Source: Homalodisca vitripennis (taxonomy: Eukaryota > Arthropoda > Insecta > Hemiptera > Cicadellidae). From it: 64,000 nucleotides of DNA. Shown in pieces: positions 9,226 through 22,070 of this stretch (the first letter of the stretch is position 1; every line of letters begins with the position of its first letter). The stretch covers positions 131,888,001 through 131,952,000 of the forward strand of contig NC_060213.1 of NCBI RefSeq assembly GCF_021130785.1, in the 5' to 3' direction. A program made the translations under genes and the position numbers. The notes beneath the pieces are model-generated. The model was not told where the DNA came from and made no database searches. It saw only the letters and a program-made list of their open reading frames with translations.

Positions 9226-12200
9226 TGTGATTAATTGTTAGTGTTTTGCGTTTTCTTTCCCCCTACCAGTCAACGCGGGATATTGCTGCAGTAGCTCTTC
9301 TATAGTCGAATTACGATTTTCAGATGGGAGTTTTGATATCAACAGTTAGCTTTTTACCGGGAAGATTTGAGTTCACTTAATACTTAATGCTAGTTATCAA
9401 GAGAGTACATGTCGTTGCAGGTATAGCTTAGAGGAAATTCTTCAGTTTTAATGTTATTTAAAAGTACTTGTAATGACCATTTAGTGTTCAACAGTCAAAA
9501 TAGCTTTACACATCAAGATATACATTATTTAGTTAATATTTTTGGGTATAAAACATACTTAAATTAAAGTTTAAATTTTGAGTCTGTAATAATAATTATA
9601 CGTTGTGACACAAGTGGTTCGAAACATTGTTTAGGAAGTTTTTAGTTCAGTTTAATTTATCCTCGCTTATAACAGAGAAAAGTAAATTTTCTTTTAAAAT
9701 AAATTACAAATATTATTTTATTCCAGTTTTATAAGAAAGTAAAAATTTTCATTCGATTTAGATTTCTGAAACAGGAAGATAACGTTAATTTTATTTGATT
9801 ATATAATTTAAATGTGTCACAACGAAAGTAGTTTTGTTAGCTTTGGGAAATTAAATTTAAATTTCTACCAATTACAATGGTTGTCGAACTTGATGTGAAA
9901 TTAATGAACTACTAATTCATAAACCATTTTTAAAGTGATTTTAGAAATTATTCTCATATTTATCTACCGTAATAAATATAATTATTTAGATTTTAGAGTG
10001 GGTAATTAAGTGCAGTTAAACTAAGCAAAAGATTATGTATTGGGGGTTTGTGAAACTTGCGGGTCTCTCTACAGGCTGTATGCTTGTAAGAAACTAAGAA
10101 GTGTTTCGACCACGACGTCTACCACTTCTTTTTTGCTCTTTATCACTTAGTCCACACCTGACAAAACATGACCGCTGCACGGCCTATGTAAGCTCCTTAT
10201 CCGCAGTGTCTCCTGGTTTTGGGTCTCTAGCTAGACCACCTCAGTCCTGGCTTGTGGTTGGTTTCAGCCCTATGCTCGTGAAAAAAATCAGTTACTAATT
10301 AAAATACTCCTTTAGCCTCCTTAAATAGAGGTAAAATAGTTTGGAACCTCTTAAATATATTGTTTAGTATTTTAAGTTACTGTATTAGAGTAATACAATA
10401 ATTACCTTTTATAGGTTGTTATAAGCTTTCAATATAGGTCTCTTAATTTTAAGATTTATTTGCTAATTTAGAAATAATACTGGCTTACAAGATCACAATA
10501 TTAAGTGTATAGTCAAGCAAATTCACAAATAAAAATTAAATTAATATTGGCATATGTGTTATGATTCACTAGTAGTATTAAATTACAATATTTCCAATGC
10601 TCCAAGAATCGTAATTATAATCAAGTATAGATTAAAAATTGTTCTAAAAAAATTTTGGTTTTAGAAAAAACTTATGTCGTAACGTGTATGTCTGTATCTT
10701 GAAATTGGAATTTTTTCATGATGCAGTCTGCAGAATATACTGTAACATTGTCCATTTTTAAAGATTGAAGGCGTTAATGTTCTTATTAATAGATCAGGAA
10801 AAAGACCAAGTACAATCCTAATTGTAAATCTTCATAACTCCGAATACAACTTATTTTATGAGAATCCAAATTATAAAGAGTTAAATATATCAATCCACCT
10901 GTACCATGCATCAAAAAGCTACAGATACAACAAACAAGTTTTCTTTGTTTAAAGTTTGATATGTTTCTCAAATTACTATCTGCTTTGAAGTCTCATTACT
11001 TCCTTTTAAATCATAACTGCTTGATTAATTAAACTTAAATACTTACCCCTAAATTTTCCATTTGAAGGGAACTTCAAAATACTGTAAGGAATTGCATGCC
11101 TTTTGTATTTCCTTTTCAACTGTTTTTCTATCAAATTTTATAATCTCTGCAAATTTTTGTTTCACACAAAAATAAAATTGGTTCTTCGCTTATGTAGCTA
11201 CTAATGTTAGAAAATTAATTTTATTGTCTCTATGGATAACTTGTGAGGATCAGCTGATACTCTCCCCCCCCCCAAATAAGAATAGAATCAAATTTTTAAA
11301 TACCCAAATATGGTAGTAATTATTTTTTATAAATATCAACTTATTCTCTGCCTGAACTGATAGAAAGTTGACGATAAGTTCTGTTGGCATGTTATATATT
11401 TTTAATGACCTGAACTGGGACATGTTCCGTTACGTAGATGTCCCACAATTACCTAATTGGATGATTCTGCTCGGAGTATATTCTGTAGGCGTCTTCCGCA
11501 ATAAATACGTTCCTTCCTTTAGGTCACGTTGTCTCTTATTATTACTATCCTTGCATTATAATAATGGTACTTTTAACAACCCTTGACTGAAGAAATCTAC
11601 CCTTATTTTTTTCTTATATTAATATCGGACTATATATCAAAATATTATACTTTGAATTCAAAATATTAAATTATAATTTATAATATACTACAGAACTAGA
11701 TTATATAAACTTATATACAGCCGAAAGTTATATTTTCTTATAAATAAAGAGTAAACAATTATATAAAAATAAAGAATATAGTTTACTCCAAAGATGATGG
11801 AATGGTACTCCAGTATCCTTAGGTTTAATTTACTTCAAAGCGAGGTTTTCTGGAGCTACTCAGATGAAAATTTCGTCGTCTTTCCTCATACAAGCACTAT
11901 AATAAACCAAATTTTTTTATCATTTGGATATCATTTCTGTTTATGTTTATCGAACCATGTGCGAAGAAGTAAAAAACAAGCACCCATTTGTAATGATTTT
12001 AGTAATAAATAGAGATGTCCTAACACATCAGTTTCTATAAAGAATAAACCCATCAGTTGGTTACAAAATCTTAATTGAATCATCTAAAATCTGTTAAAAA
12101 TTAGGTCAATAATTTCTTCTTGGCAAAGCAAAAATTAGACTACTTAAAAACGACACAAATAGAGTTTAATAGGTAATAAAATTGAATGGGTAATTGTGGT

Positions 12201-13655
12201 ATCTTTCCAAGCAACAAAAAATAGAAAATTATTATAAAATAAAAATAAAACAAATTTGTTTACACGTAAATTTTGCTATACTCCATACTCATTATAAAAA
12301 ATTATGACAGTAGGTAAAAAGTATAATATTAGATTCGTAGTAGAATGTTATAATATACTCAGACAAAGTATCTTAAGTAATGCATGTTCTTGTGTAGCGA
12401 ATACTTCCTATATCTAAATACAACTACATTTTTTGATTAAAGAACAAAAAAATATACTAAAAGCAGGTGGTGCACAAGCTTAAAACTTCTCAACGATGCA
12501 GATATGAAAAATCTATTTCGGGATGTATTAAAGCTAGATAAAACAAAATAATAACGTGAAGAATATTTTTCTCATTGAGAGTCATACATGAAATTGCAGA
12601 TCAACCACTAAATCAAGTCAAAATTTTATTTTTCAACATGCAAATTGTATATGTAAGCTTTTTATTACAGCCGGAAGGCTAGTACATTTCGAAGTCATAA
12701 TCAACGAAAAATGTAAAATTGGAAATAATTTTTCACTTAAAAGTCAACTTTTACAATATTGATGATAGTTTGACTTTTGAATAGTCCTCGATTAAAAAAT
12801 AACTCATCTAAATTCTCTTTTTTTATCAATACTTTAAAAAAAAATAAAAAAAAAAACAGCATACTATATGGTTAATAATACGAAGAAGCCCTTATAACCA
12901 TCCACTCCCCCCCTCCAAGAGTGGATTTTAAGAGTCAGTAAGTGTTATTATTTGGAAATACACCGATCGTATCGTAGCCTGGGTGGGGGTCACAATTTAG
13001 CTTACTAAGCGATAGATAATAAGTTCAATTACATGCGAGTTGAAAATTACAAATTGGTTTGGGACATTTTCCCTTAAAAAATTCATATACGCTATTAAAG
13101 TGTCAAGTTATGGATTTAAAATGGAAAATTTTATTTTTGGATCATAAATAGAACTGTATATGTAGACACTCGTATAAACCTATATCGTGCACCTATCGAG
13201 CTCCAAAGGTAATTTGTATAAACACTCACTTCAAGCGTACCGATGATTGGTGTCGTTCCCAGTAGAAGCGTTTTGGATTATAAATTTAAAAGGAAAAGGA
13301 TGAATAAAAAACTAGACAAATTAATTGAAATAAGCGCCGACACTTCACACTGTTGTCTGAGTGTGCGAGTGTGAGTGTCTCTATTCTCTTTAGTCTCTCG
13401 GGCTTTCCATTAGATAATTACCTGCTTACTGTGGCTCTCCGGCTCTCACAGCCGTCTTGTTACTTACTCCATGCGTTGAATAAAACTATAGAAATGAAAA
13501 ATGTATTTAAATGTTACCGCCGACAGCTGTGAACTGATCCGTTTTTGAATCTCCTAATATCACAATTTAAAATCTCGATCAAATTCATTTCCATTAGTTT
13601 GTTATTGCTGGCTTTAGTATACCTGGTTATATAATTCTAACCCTCAAAAGATATT
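9226..13655. other. Mostly AT-rich non-coding stretch
   Basis: Nothing firmly identifiable. A GC-richer patch at 10060-10290 has a good acceptor-like pyrimidine tract ending CACTTAG at 10150 and an open frame to 10298, but no recognisable protein. C-tracts occur at 11262-11272 and 12905-12914. Confidence 0.5.
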
Positions 13656-14900
13656 AACAATCAACAGTGATATTCTGTGAGAGGAGTCAAGTGTACAACA
13701 ATACTGTCAGCTCCAACAGCTCTTGGTATTTAGGCCAACAAGCCGTTGCTGGAGGTCATGTAGTGGTACACTGAACCGCTTTCGCTTAATCCGGTCAACA
13801 GTGATAACTCTGTGGAGAGGGGTCAAGTGTACAACAATACTGTCAGCTCCAACCCAGCTGTGGGTATTAAGCCTAGGACAAGCTGTTGGAGGTCATGTAG
13901 TGGTACACCGAACCGCTCTAGCTTAATCCGATCAACAGTGATAACTCTATGGAGAGGGGTCAAGTGTACAACAGTACTGTCAGCTCCAACCAGCTCTGGG
14001 TATTAAGTTAACAGGAGCTGTTGGAGGTCATGTAGTGGTACAGTGAACCGCTCTAGCTTAATCCGGTCAACAGCGATAATCTATGGAGAGGTGTCAAATG
14101 TACAACAATACTGTCAGCTCCAACCAGCTCTGGGTATTAAGCTAACAAGCTGTTGGAGGTCATGTAGTGGTACAGTGAACCGCTCTAGCTTAATCCGATC
14201 AACAGCGATAATCTATGGAGAGGTGTCAAATGTACAACAGTACTGTCAGCAGCACCCAGCTGTGGGTATGTAGCCAGGATGCTGTTGGAGGTCATGTAGT
14301 GGTAGCTCTCGCATAATCCGATCATCAGTGATACTCTGTGGGAGGGGTCAAGTGTACAACAGTACTGTCATGTAGCCAATGCTGTTGGAGGTCATGTAGT
14401 GGTACACCAGAACCGCTCTCGCTTAATCCGATCAAACAGTGAAACTCTGTGAAAGGGGTACTGTCAGCTCCAACCAGCTCTGGGTATTTAGCTAACAAGC
14501 TGCTGGAGGTCATGTAGTGGTACACTGAACCGCTCTCGCTTAATCCGGTCAACAGCGAAACTCTGTGGAGAGGGGTCAACCCTACAACAATACTGTCAGC
14601 TCCAACCAGCTCTGGGTATTTAGCCGACAAGCTGCTGGAGGTCATGTAGTGGTACACCGAACCGCTCTCGCATAATCCGATTCAACAGCGAAACTCTGTG
14701 GAGAGGGGTCAACCCTACAACAATATTGTCAAGCTCCAACCAGCTCTGGGTATTTAGCCATCAAGTTGCTGGAGGTCATGTAGTGGTACACTGAACCGCT
14801 CTCGCTTAATCCGATCAACAGTGATACTCTGTGGAGAGGACTCAAGTCTACAACAATACTGTCAGCTCCACCTTTTTTTGGTTATGTAGCCAACATACTT
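13656..14900. repeat. Degenerate ~132-bp minisatellite, about 9-10 units
   Basis: The anchor GGTCATGTAGTGGTA recurs at 13754, 13891, 14026, 14158, 14290, 14390, 14508, 14640 and 14774, giving spacings of 137, 135, 132, 132, 100, 118, 132 and 134 bp. Units also share CCGCTCTCGCTTAATCCG, AACTCTGTGGAGAGGGGTCA and ACTGTCAGCTCCAACCAGC. Single-base indels and two shorter units break all reading frames, so the overlapping ORFs are not genes. The divergence implies an older array than the one at 19 kb. Confidence 0.9.
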
Positions 14901-15680
14901 CAAGCAGTGGATAGACTTTATTAGTGAAACCATTTCCGTCATAAAAAACCTGACTGGTTGTATGCACATTCTACACATCACTATAATCAGACACATATTA
15001 TAAAGAAATGAATAAAAATAATTATTTTAATAAATAGTAATGCTAAGATACAACTCTTTCCGTTTTATCTTACACATCCAGCTTTCAGACGATTTCGTGC
15101 TTATTAATGGACGTAACAAGTAGCAGTTCTAATCTGTAATGCTGGTAGAAAATTTTGTCTTTTAAATATTTCGAGCATATGGTACAGGGAAATTTTAGTT
15201 CGATTCATTTTTGGTGCTGTACCTACACAACTACCAGTACAATGCGTCAACGGTTGAATAAACAAAGATATAATTAATAAAAGCTTCACAGCTATTAAAG
15301 AAGTTTAAAATATACATTAAAATTTCGTTGAAACTAGATTTGTGGATATGTGTAAGCCGTATAGTAGTCAATTTAATATATTTTCTGAGTTCTTAATAAA
15401 TTTAAATTTAATTTTCTAAGATTAAAACATTTAAATTAGAAGAAACACAACAGTTATTTATATTTGTTTGTAATGTGAGTAGTTTACATAAATACAGTAC
15501 AGATGCTACGTGTAGTGTCTCCAATAATGTGGTACATCTCCAATAATGTGGTACATTTGTAATTAAAATGTGAATATTGTATCTATCCAATCAATTAATT
15601 TTATAATTGGAATGAACTTAACGTCGTATAACGTAAACTTCTTGTCTTCTATATGTATCACACGTCAATTTGTTATTTAA
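14901..15680. other. AT-rich non-coding stretch with a 19-bp duplication
   Basis: No gene seen. A perfect tandem 19-mer TCTCCAATAATGTGGTACA occurs at 15518-15536 and 15537-15555. Confidence 0.6.
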
Positions 15681-15884
15681 GCAGATGCCAATCTCCTCTT
15701 AGCCTTATTCTACCATTCTAAAGGAGGCACTGGCCTGTTCGATAATCTTATCAAACAGAATATGAGAGAGTCAGTACCGCACAAAGCCGATTGTACTGAT
15801 AACAGTGCTTCAGTCTCAGACAGTGACGTTATCTCTAACTCGTCTCATGGCTCAGACTGTGCGGCCATCTCCTTGTACCGATAA
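15681..15884 (+). CDS. Candidate terminal coding exon, function unknown
   Basis: A 67-codon open frame ends in TAA at 15882-15884, in a local patch of balanced base composition. It is preceded by an acceptor-like TTGTTATTTAAG at 15670-15681 (or ...TAAGCAG to 15684). The translation looks like real protein: ANLLLALFYHSKGGTGLFDN, then a basic-polar linker, then an acidic Ser/Asp/Asn-rich tail (SASVSDSDVISNSSHGSD) ending CAAISLYR. There is no start codon near the beginning, so it would be a 3' exon. AATAAA follows at 15985-15990. I do not recognise the family and no upstream exon is secure. It could also be part of a captured transposon ORF. Confidence 0.35.
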   Translation, partial: ADANLLLALFYHSKGGTGLFDNLIKQNMRESVPHKADCTDNSASVSDSDVISNSSHGSDCAAISLYR

Positions 15885-16655
15885 ATGTGCTTTACCCATT
15901 GTATCAGGTACTGTAAAATTTCCAATTCCAAAGTTAGGAATTTGAGCTAGTAGAATGAAACAAGTTTGTCACCTGACATTAAGAAATAAAACAATTAAAT
16001 TTATACTAATTATAATTAGAACCTAGTGGTGGTGGACTTTGCAGTGCATATTAATTACTAATGAATTGTGAATACTTAGATATTATTAGATACAGGAATT
16101 CAACAACCTTGTTAAAAAGAAATGGAGAATTATATTACTCTGATTTATTAACTTTGCTATATCTTGTCCAACCGTTTATATATCCGCTATACTGAAAGCT
16201 AAATTTCGTGCTTGAGATTGATTTTGTACGTATGCATTATGTAGTTCCTTAGAAACGTTGTGTGATTTAAAAATCAATGTTGTTTACACTGACTACGTAT
16301 TTTCGTTGCATCAAATCTGAACTCCATGAAGATCTCATAAATATTCATACGTTGATAAATATGTAAAATTCTGAAGTGGTTTCCATAACTAGATGACAGT
16401 CTAGCTATGTATAATATGTTACGAGTAGATTGTTTACTGAGCTATATTTATTTATTTCTAGAGTTGTGTACAATTTGAATGAGCGAGTTTTCGTCAAACA
16501 TATAAACGATTATTGATCTTAATCTAGTTCTTTTATATTTAGTTAGCGAATAAAAATGGTATATTGTGTGAGACAAGGTTAACAGCTGGTTGTAGTAAAA
16601 TGACCTTGAGTTTTTCTGAAAAAGAACAATGTTAAACCTCATGCAGTTTTACGAC
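15885..16655. other. AT-rich non-coding stretch
   Basis: Apart from the AATAAA at 15985-15990, which could serve the candidate exon upstream, nothing is recognised. Confidence 0.5.
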
Positions 16656-16782
16656 CACTCAAACGCTTTTTAGTTTTTCGATATATTTCTGATTTATTCA
16701 GAAAAAATATAAAACTGTATTGTATCTTTTAAATATTTAAATAGTATAAACTTTATAATAAAACCTAAAAAGCTTTTGATTG
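16656..16782. mobile_element. Small TIR element (MITE-like), copy 2
   Basis: 127 bp with ends CACTCAAACGCTTTTTAG and, inverted, CAATCAAAAGCTTTTTAGG. The interior aligns with copy 3 (46599-46726) through TTATTCAGAAAAAAT and TTTAAATATTTAAA. It is non-coding, and no target-site duplication is obvious. Confidence 0.6.
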
Positions 16783-17040
16783 TATTGTATTTATGTATTT
16801 AAAAATGAGATACCACCCGTAAAGCTAATATCAAAAATAAGGGAGTAAAACTGCATGCTTGTTAATGTTGATCTTATGGAAAATACTTTTAACGTCATTT
16901 TACTTAATCCAGATTTATACTTATTTTTCTGGTTTATATAATTACTCCCACTTAAATATCCGTTATATCGTAGAATAAAAGAGAGAATTCGATTTGTAAT
17001 TTCAAACACTCTTCGCACTATGGTATAATGAATACATTTT

Positions 17041-17325
17041 TAGATATCTAGGATGTAAAATATTTAAATATCATATTTTTTACAGATATTCTAAAGTGCA
17101 CAATATTTAAATATTATATTTACATATATTACAGGTTTTAAATTGTTTAAATATTATACTATAGGATATTCTGGAATGTAGAATGTTTAAATATTATGCT
17201 ATCAAATATTCAAAGTGTACGACGGTTAAATATTATATTATCAGATATTCCTAGGCTGTACAATATTTAAATAATATATTGCCAGATATTCTGGGGTGTA
17301 AAATATTTACTGCATTATATATTTA
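17041..17325. repeat. 40-bp tandem repeat, 7 units
   Basis: Unit anchors (GGATGTAAAATATTTAAATA and variants) fall at 17051, 17091, 17131, 17171, 17211, 17251 and 17291, exactly 40 bp apart. Each unit holds the palindromic core AATATTTAAATATT or a variant, and a TACAGATATTCT-like linker. Sequence varies between units while length is strictly conserved. Confidence 0.85.
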
Positions 17326-18993
17326 AATTATAATCGTATACACAATTTAGAGGTATAATATAGGTGTAATTTTGGGAGCAACAGTCCTTTATATTTTATT
17401 TTGTCTACAAGCAATATATAAATTATGAGAAGTTTATAGGTAATTATTGTATGTATAACCAAACATGTCAAGCTTTTAGAGTACAATAATATTATGAAAA
17501 ATATCATTCTATATACTTATGGGAAAATTCTTTATGAGTCATTTTTAGGAGCATATCATATTTATTATTGAGGTAATAGATAAGCCGTTATGTAAACTGG
17601 CACTTTTGTTGGGCATAATCTATGATTAGAAACGGTAAAAGATTTTAAAACTGTATAACTCTTTTTATATTACACCTTAGGACAGGTTTAAATATGCAAC
17701 ACTTCAAAGCTGGTATTGGCAACTTTATGTATGAAATTCAAGGAACCCATTTCATAAAGTGAATGTTTAGTGGGTATAAGTTACAATATAAAGGGATGCA
17801 TTCATTTTAGACATACTTCTTGCATTATATTGCCTATTTATTTATGATGGAAGATGTATTATAATACGTGTTGTAACTAATAGTTTTAATTCTTAGCTTA
17901 AAGTTATTGACGATAAGAGGTTTGGAAGGATAACAGGATTTCGGACATTTGCCATAGTTTTATGTTACAAAATATATAACACCATGTTTTAAGGATTTCA
18001 ATCTATCCACTAGGTTATGTCTAAAGAATTTAGTACATAAATAGTACTTAAACATACAACACGTGGCATTCTACTGCCACTAAAAATATTTTTTTTATAT
18101 CATACCCTACAACAGTTTTAAGTTCAGGCAAGAGGAAAAGAAGACTGTAGCTCGAAGTTGCTGTTCTCAGTTTTATGTTAGTTTATTTAGTAATGTAAGC
18201 AATAGATGAGGAAAGCCTTTCCAACACATTTTGACTTTTCATATACCTCTTTGTCAATATTCACTCCGTATACTTATGGAAACGCTTTTATCCTTAATAG
18301 TTCCATTAACATCATTCTTCCGAAAGGGAAGTATGGTCGGAGACTGCGTGTCATTGGTTCAGGCATTGACTCTCTACTTAGGATGTCATTAATTTGTATC
18401 ATTAGTAAACGTGTCTGTTGTAAGGAACTCAAAGTTTAAACTGTGTCACAGCAGCGATACAATCTGGATATCGTTTATAGCACAGAAAATTTTGTGGGAT
18501 CATCTAAAACCAACTAAACTTAGGGCTGTTTTCTATCGGTGATGTGTGACAGTGATCGGTGTTAGGTAATAGAAAGCAACACGGAAATATCTCAATTTTA
18601 AATCTGTTTTTTCTTGTATTGCTGGCTAAAACGTATAATGAAGACTCATAATCCTGACAGAAGAACATACTATACGCCAACAATTGGGAAATCGCTAAAG
18701 AAGATCACAAATTATTAAAAAATGCTTTAAATTACAATTAGGCCTCTTATCATCCTACCTTATTCTGCTTTCCTCGTTTCACGACTAACTCCATGATACA
18801 ATAAATTGTGTTTTGTCAACCTTTCTATCCCCCATTAAATATTCACGCTTTCCTGAATAATAAATAATACCAGAGACCACAGCAACACATGTTTCCAAAA
18901 GCCAGAAAATACGAAATATTTCCATTCCCGCCATGACGGGTCATCCAGAACACAAACAATCAAAAAGCGGCTTACCATCGAACAGCCAGAGCA
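17326..18993. other. AT-rich non-coding stretch
   Basis: No gene recognised. A moderately GC-rich patch at 18320-18440 and the flank of the satellite at 18935-18993 show no supported feature. Confidence 0.55.
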
Positions 18994-21413
18994 ATCGGCT
19001 CTCTGAGCTTCAGTCCGTGTCTGTTACGTTTACTGTACAAACACTCGGTGTCGGCTGCAGGATTACAGGAGAGGTCACTTCTCTGGTTATCCTGACATGG
19101 TTCGACACTTCACTATCGGCTCTCTGAGCTCCAGTCCGTGTCTGTTACGTTTACTGTACAAACACTCGGTGTCGGCTGCAGGATTACAGGAGAGGTCACT
19201 TCTCTGGTTATCCTGACATGGTTCGACACTTCACTATCGGCTCTCTGAGCTCCAGTCCGTGTCTGTTACGTTTACTGTACAAACACTCGGTGTCGGCTGC
19301 AGGATTACAGGAGAGGTCACTTCTCTGGTTATCCTGACATGGTTCGACACTTCACTATCGGCTCTCTGAGCTCCAGTCCGTGTCTGTTACGTTTACTGTA
19401 CAAACACTCGGTGTCGGCTGCAGGATTACAGGAGAGGTCACTTCTCTGGTTATCCTGACATGGTTCGACACTTCACTATCGGCTCTCTGAGCTCCAGTCC
19501 GTGTCTGTTACGTTTACTGTACAAACACACAATGTCGGCTGCAGGATTACAGGAGAGGTCACTTCTCTGGTTATCCTGACATGGTTCGACACTTCACTAT
19601 CGGCTCTCTGAGCTCCAGTCCGTGTCTGTTACGTTTACTGTACAAACACACAATGTCGGCTGCAGGATTACAGGAGAGGTCACTTCTCTGGTTATCCTGA
19701 CATGGTTCGACACTTCACTATCGGCTCTCTGAGCTCCAGTCCGTGTCTGTTACGTTTACTGTACAAACACTCGGTGTCGGCTGCAGGATTACAGGAGAGG
19801 TCACTTCTCTGGTTATCCTGACATGGTTCGACACTTCACTATCGGCTCTCTGAGCTCCAGTCCGTGTCTGTTACGTTTACTGTACAAACACTCGGTGTCG
19901 GCTGCAGGATTACAGGAGAGGTCACTTCTCTGGTTATCCTGACATGGTTCGACACTTCACTATCGGCTCTCTGAGCTCCAGTCCGTGTCTGTTACGTTTA
20001 CTGTACAAACACTCGGTGTCGGCTGCAGGATTACAGGAGAGGTCACTTCTCTGGTTATCCTGACATGGTTCGACACTTCACTATCGGCTCTCTGAGCTCC
20101 AGTCCGTGTCTGTTACGTTTACTGTACAAACACTCGGTGTCGGCTGCAGGATTACAGGAGAGGTCACTTCTCTGGTTATCCTGACATGGTTCGACACTTC
20201 ACTATCGGCTCTCTGAGCTCCAGTCCGTGTCTGTTACGTTTACTGTACAAACACTCGGTGTCGGCTGCAGGATTACAGGAGAGGTCACTTCTCTGGTTAT
20301 CCTGACATGGTTCGACACTTCACTATCGGCTCTCTGAGCTCCAGTCCGTGTCTGTTACGTTTACTGTACAAACACTCGGTGTCGGCTGCAGGATTACAGG
20401 AGAGGTCACTTCTCTGGTTATCCTGACATGGTTCGACACTTCACTATCGGCTCTCTGAGCTCCAGTCCGTGTCTGTTACGTTTACTGTACAAACACTCGG
20501 TGTCGGCTGCAGGATTACAGGAGAGGTCACTTCTCTGGTTATCCTGACATGGTTCGACACTTCACTATCGGCTCTCTGAGCTCCAGTCCGTGTCTGTTAC
20601 GTTTACTGTACAAACACTCGGTGTCGGCTGCAGGATTACAGGAGAGGTCACTTCTCTGGTTATCCTGACATGGTTCGACACTTCACTATCGGCTCTCTGA
20701 GCTCCAGTCCGTGTCTGTTACGTTTACTGTACAAACACTCGGTGTCGGCTGCAGGATTACAGGAGAGGTCACTTCTCTGGTTATCCTGACATGGTTCGAC
20801 ACTTCACTATCGGCTCTCTGAGCTCCAGTCCGTGTCTGTTACGTTTACTGTACAAACACTCGGTGTCGGCTGCAGGATTACAGGAGAGGTCACTTCTCTG
20901 GTTATCCTGACATGGTTCGACACTTCACTATCGGCTCTCTGAGCTCCAGTCCGTGTCTGTTACGTTTACTGTACAAACACTCGGTGTCGGCTGCAGGATT
21001 ACAGGAGAGGTCACTTCTCTGGTTATCCTGACATGGTTCGACACTTCACTATCGGCTCTCTGAGCTCCAGTCCGTGTCTGTTACGTTTACTGTACAAACA
21101 CTCGGTGTCGGCTGCAGGATTACAGGAGAGGTCACTTCTCTGGTTATCCTGACATGGTTCGACACTTCACTATCGGCTCTCTGAGCTCCAGTCCGTGTCT
21201 GTTACGTTTACTGTACAAACACTCGGTGTCGGCTGCAGGATTACAGGAGAGGTCACTTCTCTGGTTATCCTGACATGGTTCGACACTTCACTATCGGCTC
21301 TCTGAGCTCCAGTCCGTGTCTGTTACGTTTACTGTACAAACACTCGGTGTCGGCTGCAGGATTACAGGAGAGGTCACTTCTCTAGTTATCCTGACATGGT
21401 TCGACACTTCACT
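18994..21413. repeat. 121-bp satellite, exactly 20 units
   Basis: ATCGGCTCTCTGAGCTCCAG recurs every 121 bp; 18994 to the end of the last unit at 21413 is 2420 bp, or 20 x 121. Internal units are almost identical. The first has CTTCAG for CTCCAG, the last has CTAGTTATC for CTGGTTATC, and units 5 and 6 share ACACACAATG in place of ACACTCGGTG. Because 121 is not a multiple of 3, frames shift every unit, so no long protein is encoded. The homogeneity suggests recent amplification or active unequal exchange, with decay only at the edges. Confidence 0.97.
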
Positions 21414-21834
21414 ATCGACACAATGCTTTATGTATCTGGCCTTAGGTGAACGAACTTTTAATATGTTCGTGACATTGTATAAACCACCCTGTACCTTCCA
21501 GATCACAAAGGATACTATCCTGAGCTTGACTACGATAAAGCAATTCTCTCCTTTAGATTTTTATAATATTACGAGGAAACGTGTAGCAGCTGCCCAACTC
21601 GCGTCTAAGATGTCACGTTTAACACGATACTAAAGTTCAAAAGTGCGTTATGAATAGGAATTATTTTTAAATCTACTAATTGTTCAGTACGGAATTTCAG
21701 TGTCATAATGCAATTGATTTGTGTAATACGGCTATATGTTTTTTTTTATTTTTGTTTATTATTTATAATCAGTATAAATTTGTACATCACGAACTCTTTA
21801 ACAGTTCCCTTTAACAATCTCTTGACCATTAAAC

Positions 21835-22070
21835 GGTCTATACTTGCCAATAGCGCAGTGTAGCGGGTATGGTGTATACGCGAGATAACGGATTTAAGAA
21901 GGTCGAGCGTGACTGCTGTTTGGATGGGTGGCCGCTGAGCGATCCTGTCCGTGGAAGCTTCCGTCTGCCCTGTAATTGGTAATGAGTGGTTCGGAATGCA
22001 CCTATAAGACGTTGGTCCTCAGGTTAAGTTTTAGAGAGGGTTTCTTAGCTGTAAATTTGCCTGGTAAAAT
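21835..22070 (+). mobile_element. 5S rRNA-like SINE
   Basis: 21890-21950 matches the 5S rRNA internal promoter region by eye: TTAAGAAGGTCGAGCGTGAC (box A/IE side), TTTGGATGGGTGGCCGC (5S consensus GATGGGNGACCGC) and a box-C-like continuation. A ~110-bp non-5S body follows, ending near CCTGGTAAAATAATTCATTA. The RNA is not a full 5S gene, because the 5' third does not match and no terminal stem forms. This layout fits a 5S-derived (SINE3-class) retroposon. The exact ends and target-site duplication are not resolved. Confidence 0.6.

Noticed and set aside
10101..10298. 65-codon ORF with a good acceptor-like site at 10150
   Set aside because: GC-richer and Ser/Pro-rich, but there is no recognisable family or donor, and the first part is only a pyrimidine tract read as protein.
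13723..14657. ORFs of 64-110 codons inside the ~132-bp minisatellite
   Set aside because: Repeated low-information peptides interrupted by unit-length changes; no domain and no start context.
18933..21633. ORFs over the 121-bp satellite and its flank (for example 21316-21633 plus, 21291-21506 minus)
   Set aside because: The unit is not a multiple of 3 and each frame stops within one or two units; the ORFs are by-products of the repeat.
21835..22070. Genuine 5S rRNA gene
   Set aside because: Only the internal promoter part matches; the 5' third and closing stem are absent.
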